Positions 25,501 to 37,500 of a stretch of DNA of 64,000 bases are shown here, piece by piece (the first letter of the stretch is position 1; each line of letters begins with the position of its first letter). A model generated the notes under the pieces. It saw nothing but the letters and a program-made list of their open reading frames with translations. It searched no databases and had not been told where the DNA came from. This stretch comes from Lineus longissimus (Eukaryota > Nemertea > Pilidiophora > Heteronemertea > Lineidae): contig NC_088322.1 of the NCBI RefSeq assembly GCF_910592395.1, positions 14,007,431 through 14,071,430 of the forward strand, given 5' to 3'. The position numbers and the translations under genes are program-made.

Positions 25501-28500
25501 CGTGATGTCTTTGATGCCAACATTGTGACCACAGGACCCCCATAGTACTGGAACCCCAAGGCATTGCCGGGACCATCAGCATAGTCACCAAGAAGATCTG
25601 AAAGTACAAATCAATACACGTTGTTGTTACTCTTAACACAACTAATTTCTTGTGCGAATTGAATTTAAACTAGTGCACTGGCACCATACACTTTTTTTTA
25701 CCTCCAGTTGTCTTAGAGTAATATATAGATAGACCAGTAAACTATGTCCAGAAATGAGTGGTCATAAGATAAAAAAAATAATTATGATATCACTCTAGGC
25801 CATGGGACAAATCTCAAACTTGTTATCACTGACAATATTGACTTGATAAGGCTCATTATTCAAAACACCTACCCAGCTTACAATGGTTCCTAAAAGATTG
25901 CCTTTTTAGGTCATGGTTTAGTTCTAGATTCGGTATCCGACAAATATTTAAGACGGGCGTAGCCAGGGCGCACTAGCAAAACCGACTACAGCTGACATCA
26001 AGTTAGGTGTAATAATAGAACAGGTTTGCCTTTAGTTGGATTTTGTTCTAGTAGTTTGTGCCTTGATAAGCACACAATAACCGGATTTATCAACAGAAAC
26101 ATTGGTTGAGTATACAAATTCTTCGGTGTGTGACTTATCTGATATACAAGCATGCAGCTTCGCCAATGGATGGAAATAAATTGCTGTCTCAGCCTCATGT
26201 GCGAACAGGAAGGAGTTCAAGGTGTAGTCCAACATACCAGTGTTAAAAATTAAATCACTTTCTTTGGTCACATTTGAGGAAGCTATGCAAAACAAATACT
26301 TTTCAATGGATCTTCCATGGAGAGTTGGCAACATGTATGCACATTTTGAAGCATAACGCTATGAAATATAAGTTTTCATATCAAAACTCAAGGCACTTGA
26401 TGACATTAGAATATACCTTCCATATCTAGTGAATAGAGACTTGGCTCACGACACCATCTCAAAGGATCCTCGGAAAAAGGTAAGAATTTTTTCTCCAGCT
26501 GTTACAGTAAGGCCAAAGTTTTGCCAAGAGGTGTGACAAGGTCACCAAAGCTGGTTATGCTTGAAATTATGTGAAAAAAGTTATTTGCAATAAACTATGT
26601 GAACACAATGTACACAAATTTGATTCGTGTACAAAACCCTGTAACTGAAGATGATCTTTGGATTGCTGACAGTGGTGACCCCTGTGGCAGTCTGAAAAAA
26701 CCATAGAGATGGGAGATCACCAGTGCCCATATGTAAACTAATACCTTCTCTGCAGAGCACACGTCATTTTATTATTAGTTCTACTATCTGACAGTCAGGG
26801 ATGGTGCCTTTGTTTCTTTTCAGCGTTAAATATTGGCCAAATTACTCTGGCAAGGCGAGCAGGTTCATCCAGCGATCCCCACAGCTTGGTCGTTAGCTCT
26901 ACTGCCTCTGGCCAAGTCTTAAGTCATGGCAGGGAAGTCAAGAAATCCTGCAGTATGTCGCTGAAATTTGGATGGCATTCCCGTACAGTATGTCAAGTCT
27001 TTTTTGAGTAGGCTCATCACCTCTGTTTCCAGTTAAGGGAAATAAAAGGTTCCATTCTCTCTAGGAGTCTGAGAGTATTCAATATATGGCTGTAATTTGC
27101 CTGACGCCAATCAAAGCAATCATAATGGTGCATTGCACCATGGTCTTGGCCAGCCTCTCCTCTTCTTCCTTTCTCAGTTTTTTTAGGTCGAAAAATTACT
27201 CACTATCAGGTTGTTCACTCATTACAGGAATAGTCACAGACCAACCGGTTGATACAAGAACTATAGCGGTTTGATGATGGAGGAGACACAAGCAAAAACT
27301 GCCGACCAACGACTGTTCGATGCAGTAGATGAAGGGAACTTGAAAGGTGTTAAACACGCAATCACCGCTGGTGGGGATGTGAACCAGAAAGACAAAGATG
27401 GTAAGCTACTTGTGCAAATAGCTATTGAAAACCTTATTCAAGCACTAAAAGGCCAAGACCAGGCTACAACTCAAGATGCAAAGAAAGCAATTGTAATAGA
27501 ATTAGTAGAGCATCATGCCTATGTCAATGAACAGGGTGTATATGATATAACTGCGTTAGGATATTTGCTAGCACTGCATAAATTAAATTCATTATACAAT
27601 GATAGGCAAAAACTGATTCTGCTTGATGTTGTAAGAGTGTTGTTAAATAATGGTGCTGATGTCAACATCAAGGATATTGGTGGTCAATCTCCTTGGCACA
27701 GAGCAGCTAAGACCCCTTCCATTGAACTTCTGCAGTTATTTTTTGAGCACCAGTCTGATGTAAATGTCAGGGGTACAGGTGATCAAACTGCACTTCATAC
27801 TGCTGATGACACAGACATTGTTAGATTATTGTTAGAAAACAAGGCTGATGTCAATGCTGCAGACAAAGCAGGCAGTAGTCCACTCTCGCATGCAGCACAG
27901 AGAGGTAACATTGATGTAGTCAGATTATTGATAGAAAGCAAGGCTGATGTCAATGCTACAGACAAAGCAGGCAGAAGTCCACTCTCGTATGCGGTACAGA
28001 GAGGTGACTATGGTGTAGTCAGATTATTGATAGAAAACAAGGCTGATGTCAATGCTATAGACAATAAAGGCAGAAGTCCACTCTCGTATGCGGCAGGGAG
28101 AGGTAACATTGATGTAGTCAGATTATTGATAGAAAACAAGGCTGATGTCAATGCTATAGACAATGAAGGCAGAAGTCCACTCTCGTATGCGGCAGGAAGA
28201 GGTAACACTGATGTAGTCAGATTATTGATGGAAAACAAGGCTGATGTCCATGCTACAGACAATGAAGGCAGAAGTCCACTCTCGTATGCGGTAGAGAGAG
28301 GTTACATTGGTGTAGTCAGATTATTGATAGAAAACAAGGCTGATGTCAATGCTATGGTCAATAAAGGCAGAAGTCCACTCTGGTATGCGGCAGGGAGAGG
28401 TAAAATTGATGTAGTCAGATTATTGATAGAAAACAAGGCTGATGTCCATGCTATAGACAATGAAGGCAGAAGTCTACTCTGGTACGTGGCAGGGAGAGGT

Positions 28501-31500
28501 AACATTGATGTAGTCAGATTATTGATAGAAAATAAGGCTGATGTTCATGCTATAGACAATGAAGGCAGAAGTCCACTCTTGCATGCGGTAGAGAGAGGTA
28601 ACATTGATGTTGTTAGATTATTGTTAGAAAACAAGGCTGATGTCAGTGCTACAGACTATGAGGGCAGAAGTCCACTCTCGTATGCGGCATGGGAATGTTA
28701 CATTGATGTAGTCAGATTATTGATAGAAAACAAGGCTGATGTCCATGCTACAGACAATGAAGGCAGAAGTCCACTCTTGCATGCGGTACAGAGAGGTAAC
28801 ATTATTGTAGTCAGATTATTGATAGAAAACAAGGCTGATGTCAATGCTACAGACGATTATGGCAGAGGTCCACTCTGGTATGCAGCAGGGAGAGGTCACA
28901 TTGATGTAGTCAGATTATTGATAGAAAACAAGGCTGATGTCGATGTTACAGACAATAAAGGCAGAAGTCCACTCTCGTATGCGGCAGGGAGAGGTAACAT
29001 TGATGTAGTCAGATTATTGATAGAAAACAAGGCTGATGTCGATGCTACAGACAATGAAGGCAGAGATCCACTCTGGTATGCGGAACAGGGAGGTAACATT
29101 GATGTAGTCAGATTATTGATAGAAAACAAGGCTGATGTCGATGCTACAGACAATGAAGGCAGAGATCCACTCTGGTATGCGGAACAGGGAGGTAACATTG
29201 ATGTACTCAGATTATTGATAGAAAACAAGGCTGATGTCAATGTTACAGACAATAAAGGCAGAAGTCCACTCTCGCATGCGGTAGGGAGAGGCAACATTGA
29301 TGTAGTCAGATTATTGTTAGAAAACAAGGCTGATGTCAATGCTACAGACGATAAAGGCAGAAGTCCACTCTTGTGCGTGGCAGAGGGAGGTCACATTGAT
29401 GTAGTCAGATTATTGATAGAAAACAACGCTGATGTCAATGCTACAGACCATAAAGGCAGAAGTCCACTCTCGTATGCGGTCAAGGGAGGTTACATTAATG
29501 TAGTCAGATTATTGATAGAAAACAACACTGATGTCAATGCTACAGACGATAAAGGCAGAAGTCCACTCTCGTATGCGGTCAAGGGAGGTTACATTAATGT
29601 AGTCAGATTATTGATAGAAAACAAGGCTGATGTCAATGCTACAGACGATAAAGGCAGAAGTCCACTCTTGTGCGTGGCAGAGGGAGGTCACATTGATGTA
29701 GTCAGATTATTGATAGAAAACAACGCTGATGTCAATGCTACAGACGATAAAGGCAGAAGTCCACTCTTGTGCGTGGCAGAGGGAGGTCACATTGATGTAG
29801 TCAGATTATTGATAGAAAACAAGGCTGATGTCAATGTTACAGACAATAAAGGCAGAAGTCCACTCTCGCATGCGGTAGGGAGAGGCAACATTGATGTAGT
29901 CAGATTATTGTTAGAAAACAAGGCTGATGTCAATGCTACAGACGATAAAGGCAGAAGTCCACTCTTGTGCGTGGCAGAGGGAGGTCACATTGATGTAGTC
30001 AGATTATTGATAGAAAACAACGCTGATGTCAATGCTACAGACGATAAAGGCAGAAGTCCACTCTTGTATGCGGCATGGGAATGTAACATTGATAGAGTCA
30101 GATTATTGATAGAAAACAAGGCTGATGTCAATGCTACAGACAAAGTAGGCAGAAGTTCACTCTCGTATGCGGCATGGGAATGTTACATTGATGTAGTCAG
30201 ATTATTGATAGAAAACAAGGCTGATGTCAATGCTACAGACGATAAAGGCAGAAGTCCACTCTCGTATGCGGTCAAGCGAGGTTCCATTAATGTAGTCAGA
30301 TTATTGATAGAAAACAAGGCTGATGTCAATGCTACAGACGATAAAGGCAGAAGTCCACTCTGGTATGCGGCAAGGGGAGGTTACATTGATAGAGTCAGAT
30401 TATTGATAGAAAACAAGGCTGATGTCAATGCAACAGACAATAAAGGCAGAAGTCCACTCTCGTATGCGGCACGGAGAGGTAACATTGATGTAGTCAGATT
30501 ATTGATAGAAAACAAGGCTTATGTCAATGCTACACACAATGAAGGCAGAAGTCCACTCTCCAATGCGGTAAAGGGAGGTAACATTGATGTAGTCAGATTA
30601 TTGATAGAAAACAAGGCTGATGTCAATGCTATAGACAATAAAGGCAGAAGTCCACTCTCCAATGCGGTAGAGGGAGGTAACATTGATGTAGTCAGGTTAT
30701 TGATAGAAAACAAGGCTTATGTCAATGCTACACACAATGAAGGCAGAAGTCCACTCTCGTATGCGGCATGGAAATGTTACATTGATGTAGTCAGATTATT
30801 GATAGAAAACAAGGCTGATGTCCATGCTACAGACGATGAAGGCAGAAGTCCACTCTGGTATGCGGCATGGAGAGGTTACATTGATGTAGTCAGATTATTG
30901 ATAGAAAACAAGGCTGATGTCAATGCTACAGACAATGAAGGCAGAAGTCCACTCTCGTATGCGGCATGGAAATGTTACATTGATGTAGTCAGATTATTGA
31001 TAGAAAACAAGGCTGATGTCAATGCTACAGACGATGAAGGCAGAAGTCCACTCTCGTATGCGGCAAGGAGAGGTAACATTGATGTAGTCAGATTATTGAT
31101 AGAAAACAAGGCTGATGTCAATGCTACAGGCGATAAAGGCAGAAGTCCACTCTGGTATGCGGCAAAGGGAGGTAACAGTGATGTAGTCAGATTATTGATA
31201 GAAAACAAGGCTGATGTCCATGCTACAGACAATGAAGGCAGAAGTCCACTCTCGTATGCGGCAAGGAGAGGTAACATTGATGTAGTCAGATTATTGATAG
31301 AAAACAAGGCTGATGTCCATGCTACAGACAAAAAAGGCAGTAGTCCACTCTCGTATGCGGTAGAGGGAGGTAACATTGATGTAGTCAGATTATTGATAGA
31401 AAACAAGGCTGATGTCCATGCTACAGACAATGAAGGCAGAAGTCCACTCTCGTATGCGGCAAGGGGAGGTAACATTGATTTAGCCAGATTATTGGTAGAA

Positions 31501-34500
31501 AACAAGGCTGATGTCAATGCTACAGACAATGAAGGCAGAAGTCCACTTGTGTATGCGGCACAGGGAGGTAACATTGATTTAGCCAGATTATTGGTAGAAA
31601 ACAAGGCTGATGTCAATGCTACAGACAATGAAGGCAGAAGTCCACTCTGGTATGCGGCACGGGGATGGAACACTGATTTAGGCAGATTATTGGTAGAAAA
31701 CAAGGCTGATGTCAATGCTACAGACAATGAAGGCAGAAGTCCACTCTGGTTTGCGGCACGGCGATGGAACATTGATTTAGCCAGATTATTGGTAGAAAAC
31801 AAGGCTGATGTCAATGCTACAGACAATGAAGGCAGAAGTCCACTCTTGGATGCGGCACAAGGAGGTCACATTGATTTAGCCAGATTATTGATAAAAAACA
31901 AAGCTGATGTCAATGCTACAGCCGATGAAGGCAGAAGTCCACTCTTGTATGCGGCACGGAGAGGTCACATTAATGTAGTCAGATTATTGATAAAAAACAA
32001 GGCTGATGTCAATGCTACAGACAATGAAGGCAGAAGTCCACTCTCGTATGCGGCACAAGGAGGTCACATTGATGTAGTCAGATTATTGATAAAAAACAAG
32101 GCTGATGTCCATGCTACAGACAATGAAGGCAGAAGTCCACTGTCGTATGCGGCACGGAGAGGTGACATTGATGTAGTCAGATTATTGATAGAAAACAAGG
32201 CTGATGTCAAAGCTACAGACAATGAAGGCAGAAGTCCACTCTCGTATGCGGCACAGGGAGGTGACATTGATGTAGTCAGACTATTGATAGATAACAAGGC
32301 TGATATCAATGCTACAGACAGCGGAGGTCTCAAGCCACTTTATTTTGCAATACACAACAACAAAGAAGTATTTGATGAACTGCTTAGATGTGGGGCAGAA
32401 ATTGATGGCTCAGATCAAAGAGGTCTAAATATCCTACACATTGGATTAGCGAGTGTCAGTGAGAGCTTATTGTATGTTCTTGAGGATACAGATGATTCAC
32501 ATGATACACATGAGCCAAGGCAGAAGGAGAAAACTGTCAATGCTCCTGGAAGTTACGACAGGACAATGCTTCATGTCGCTGCAACCCTTGGGCTCACTAA
32601 ACACATGTCAGTCTTGCTCCAATATCGTGGAATAAATGTGAATGCCCGTGACATCTTCGGCATGACCTGTCTTCATTATGCAACAATAATAGGAAATGAA
32701 GACATAATCTGTAACCTTCTCAAGGCAGGGGCCGATATTGGAGCACTGGATACTGCAGGGAGGTCTGTTTTGCATATTGCAGCAATCTATGGACATTCCA
32801 AATTGATAGAAACTTTCACTCAAATTCAAAATGACTTGCTTCAAGCAAGAGACAACCAAGGACGGAATTGCCTACACTATGCTGTGATCTACAGAAGAGA
32901 TGAAGTAGTAAAACTACTTCTCAATGATCAGCCAGATTCTCAAATTAATTCTAGCGAGGACAATAAGGGAAAGAAGCCAATAGACTATCTGTACAAATTT
33001 GAGGAAAACACTTTGATACGGAAACTGTTCGGCAATCAATCTCCAGTTATCAAAATTGTCAACGAATACACTGACTTTTCATGCCACAAGAGTGAAACAA
33101 ATCTCTTAGAGGTATCAAAACAGTGTGGTATCGGCTCTGTCAAGAGAATTTCAGGTTTTGATCTGACTACTTTTGCAAAACAAATCCAAACAAAAGTTGA
33201 GGAGGTGATCCGTGAAGCTATACCAGAGTCTGTTGATGTTATAGTCATTGGTTGTGGAAGTTCCTTTGAAGGTTCAAAAGTTGGACTTCCAGATGAACTA
33301 GATTTCATGGTCAAACTATATTCAGTTTATAACCAAAAACTGAAAAAGGAGGGCTATGGAGAGATGGCAAGAGATAAAGAAAAGACTATACAACTGAACA
33401 TAGACAATACACCATATGGTATATGGCTGTGGAATAGACTGATGATCTACTGGAGTGAACATCAGCGTCAAAAGGAAGGTGAACATCAAAGAACTGATCA
33501 TGAACCCCAGTTTCAGATGCCATTGCCTCCGGTGCGACACCCTGATCACACTACTTGTACAACCTGGATCTGGTTATATAGTGACAGTATGTTCAAGGAT
33601 TTGGCAGTTTCAATAGATTTCGTCCCTGCTATTGAAATCGAGGATTATGACGAGGAGAGATGCTTTATTGTTCCAAAAATACCACACAAAGAGAGCATCA
33701 TCTCTAAAACTTTCACCACAGAGGAACTGAACCAACTTGGTCGCATATCCCATCCAACGCAGGAGGTTGAGCTCCTACTCGACTTGGACCAACACTTGAT
33801 GGATGTGTTCATAACAGCAAAGAGCCTACGAAAACCTGAGGTTTGTGGATTCAAGATGAAGAATGACAAAGATGAGACAGTTCCAATGGGCGAGTACATT
33901 ACCAGCTACAGACTGAAAACTTCATTTATGCATTTGATATTAGAAGAGTTTAAATTTTCAAAGATGTCACTTGGCAAAATGGTACTGATAGTCTATGAAT
34001 ATCTAGAGAAATGCCTCCAAAGGGGCGACCTTCCATCATTCTTTAAAGATAGTTTTGAACTATCAGTGAATGTGCTGGAAGGATCCAGGTTGAGTAAGGA
34101 ACGTAGCATTCTGGCAGCAACGAAAATGACAGAATTTGTAAGGTGTTTGTATGAAAGAGATTTCTCATCAGTTAAAGACAAGGATTTAAAAGAGGAGCAA
34201 ATTGCAAAAAGAAAGTTTGGGGACATTTTCAATGGAAGACGGTATGACTATGATGAGTCGAGCCTGTCAGATTGAATTTGACTGGAAAGAGAAAATGAGC
34301 ATCTTTACATTTTGAGGGTATCTGTACAGAGGTATACCTTGACATCAGAAGGACTCAATCCATTCAAAACTGCATCCGAGGGCATATGGAACAGGTACAT
34401 AGTAACTCATATTGGCCTACAGAGGTCAAGTCAGAGGTTCCAGCTTTACTTGCCCCCCATTTAATAGTAGATTAGAACAGGCAAAATGTGCAAACTTGTA

Positions 34501-37500
34501 CTCTACACTGTACATCAGCTGATCAAAGCTTCCAACCACTGCTGTATGAAGAAGATCTTATTTACTATCGAATATATCCAACCCATGACTCTTGGTATTT
34601 ATACACTTAGAGCGTCTTACCCAAGTGTAAGAAGATGATGATTGACCCAATTTAATCTGAGTATTAGCTTGTTGAAACAACATTTCAACCTGTGCTAGCG
34701 TCAGAACTATTTCTGTGAAGACGAAATAGTGCGGATATCTTACAGATCAAATCATCTTATCACAAGTGTTACTGCAAGTGTACCAACACTGTGGCAATAT
34801 TTTGGAAACTTTTTTTTAATCATCAGTATTATGGGAAGCAGTAAGGAAATCGCAGCAAACCGCTTCACATCGCAAGGTGCATTTCAGCCAATCCACTAGC
34901 AACATGTTGGCACCCTTCATACAGCCGAGAGGGTGTCACAAATAATTAGACACTTGAAATTTGCCAAATGTGCAAACTTAGTCTAATGGTGACAACAGAG
35001 TGTACATGTTCACTCAGTACAATCAAAATTGGGACTTTGCTGTCTGTGTCAAGCTGTGGGCTCCATCCCAAATGCTTTTGAGGTTATCTTGACATCATTA
35101 CCATATCATGACACGATATTTGAGCACAGTAGGTTTATGATACCCGAGTACAGTAGAACCTCTCTACTAAGGACACCCTCGGGACTGACAAATGTTGTCC
35201 TTAATAGAGAGGTGTCCTGATTAGAGAGGTCAAATTGAATGGAAAGAACCAATTTGGGACCAAAACTAGTGTCCTTAATAGAGAGGTGGTCCTTAATAGA
35301 CAGGTGTCCGCTAAGGGAGGTTCTACTGTATATCAGTGTCTTTTGCTTGTAACAGAAAGTAGGAATCCAATGCTAGTAGCGAGGAATATTCTATAGGAGT
35401 CCTCGACCAACTGTTCAAAACTAAGTAAATGACAAAATTGGTCTGAATTTATTAAACGTGGTGGTATTGCATTCATATAAGCCCATTAGATTCAACGTTA
35501 AGTTGAACTTAACCTAAATGTAAATGATGCTTCCTTTCTTGTGCAATTATTTTAGCCTATAAATAGCACCCTCTCTAATGATATGTTAGATGTCAATGGT
35601 GTTTCAACTCATTGAGTAATAATAGAAATGAGTGACAAATAATTTCATGTTATGTTATGTTAAATGCTAATGATGCTGCTTTCAATTTTTCTGTAATTAT
35701 AAATGTATGATAAATGTTAGACTGATATAAATTATGATGCTTCTACTGTTTGAGTAATCATACCAGTGTATGATAAATATTTCATATTATGTTGTGTTAG
35801 ACTGATACAAATGATGAAGCTTCAACTGTTTGAGTAATCATACCAGTGTATGATAAATATTTCATATTATTTTGTGTTAGACTGATACAAATGATGAAGC
35901 TTCAACTGTTTGAGTAATCATACCAGTGTATGATAAATATTTCATATTATGTTGTGCTAGACTGATACAAATGATGAAGCTTCAACTGTTTGAGTAATCA
36001 TACCAGTGTATGATAAATATTTCATGTTATGTTGTGTTAGACTGATATAAATAATGATGCTTCTACTGTTGGAGAAATCATACCAGTGGATGATAAATAT
36101 TCCATATTTTGTTGTGTTAGACTGATATAAATGATGAAGCTTCAACTGTTTGAGTAATCAAACCAGTGTATGATAAATATTCCATATTATGTTGTGTTAG
36201 ACTGATATAAATGATGAGGCATCAACTGGTTGAGTAATCCTACCAGTGTATGATAAATATTCCATATTATGTTGTGTTAGACTGATATAAATGATGAGGC
36301 ATCAACTGTTTGAGTAATCATACCAGTGTATGATAAATATTCCATATTATGTTGTGTTAGACTGATATAAATGATGAAGCATCAACTGTTTGAGTAATCA
36401 TACCACTGTATGATAAATATTCCATATTATGTTGTGTTAGACTGATATAAATGATGAAGCATCAACTGTTTGAGTAATAATACCAGTGTATGATAAATAT
36501 TTCATGCTATGTTGTGTTAGACTGATACAAATGATGAAGCATCAACTGTTTGAGTAATCATACCAGTGTATGATAAATATTTCATGCTATGTTGTGTTAG
36601 ACTGATACAAATGATGAGGCATCAACTGTTTGAGTAATCATACCACTGTATGATAAATATTCCATATTATGTTGTGTTAGACTGATATAAATGATGAAGC
36701 TTCAACTGTTTGAGTAATCATACCAGTGTATGATAAATATTCCATATTATGTTGTGTTAGACTGATATAAATGATGAAGCATCAACTGTTTAGGTAATTA
36801 TACCAGTGTATGATAAATATTTCATGTTATGTTGTGTTAGACTGATATAAATGATGAAGCTTCAACTGTTTGAGTAATCATACCAGTGTATGATGAATAT
36901 TTCATGCTATGTTGTGTTAGACTGATACAAATGATGAAGCTTCAACTGTTTGAGTAATCATACCAGTGTATGATAAATATTTCATGTTATGTTGTGTTAG
37001 ACTGATACAAATGATGAAGCTTCAACTGTTTGAGTAATCATACCAGTGTATGATAAATATTTCATGTTATGTTGTGTTAGACTGATACAAATGATGAAGC
37101 TTCAACTGTTTGAGTAATCATACCAGTGTATGATAAATATTTCATGTTATGTTGTGTTAGACTGATACAAATGATGAAGCTTCAACTGTTTGAGTAATCA
37201 TACCAGTGTATGATAAATATTTCATATTATGTTGTGTTAGACTGATACAAATGATGAAGCTTCAACTGTTTGAGTAATCATACCAGTGTATGATAAATAT
37301 TTCATGTTATGTTGTGTTAGACTGATATAAATGATGATGCTTCTACTGTTGGAGAAATCATACCAGTGTATGATAAATATTCCATATTACGTTGTGTTAG
37401 ACTGATATAAATGATGAAGCTTCAACTGTTTGAGTAATCATACCGGTGTATGATAAATATTCCATATTATGTTGTGTTAGACTTATATAAATGATGAAGC

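Noticed and set aside
30975..31826. Long minus-strand open frames across the ankyrin arrays (up to 283 codons)
   Set aside because: They repeat every 33 codons in step with the sense ankyrin units and merely reflect absence of antisense stops in the 99-bp repeat.
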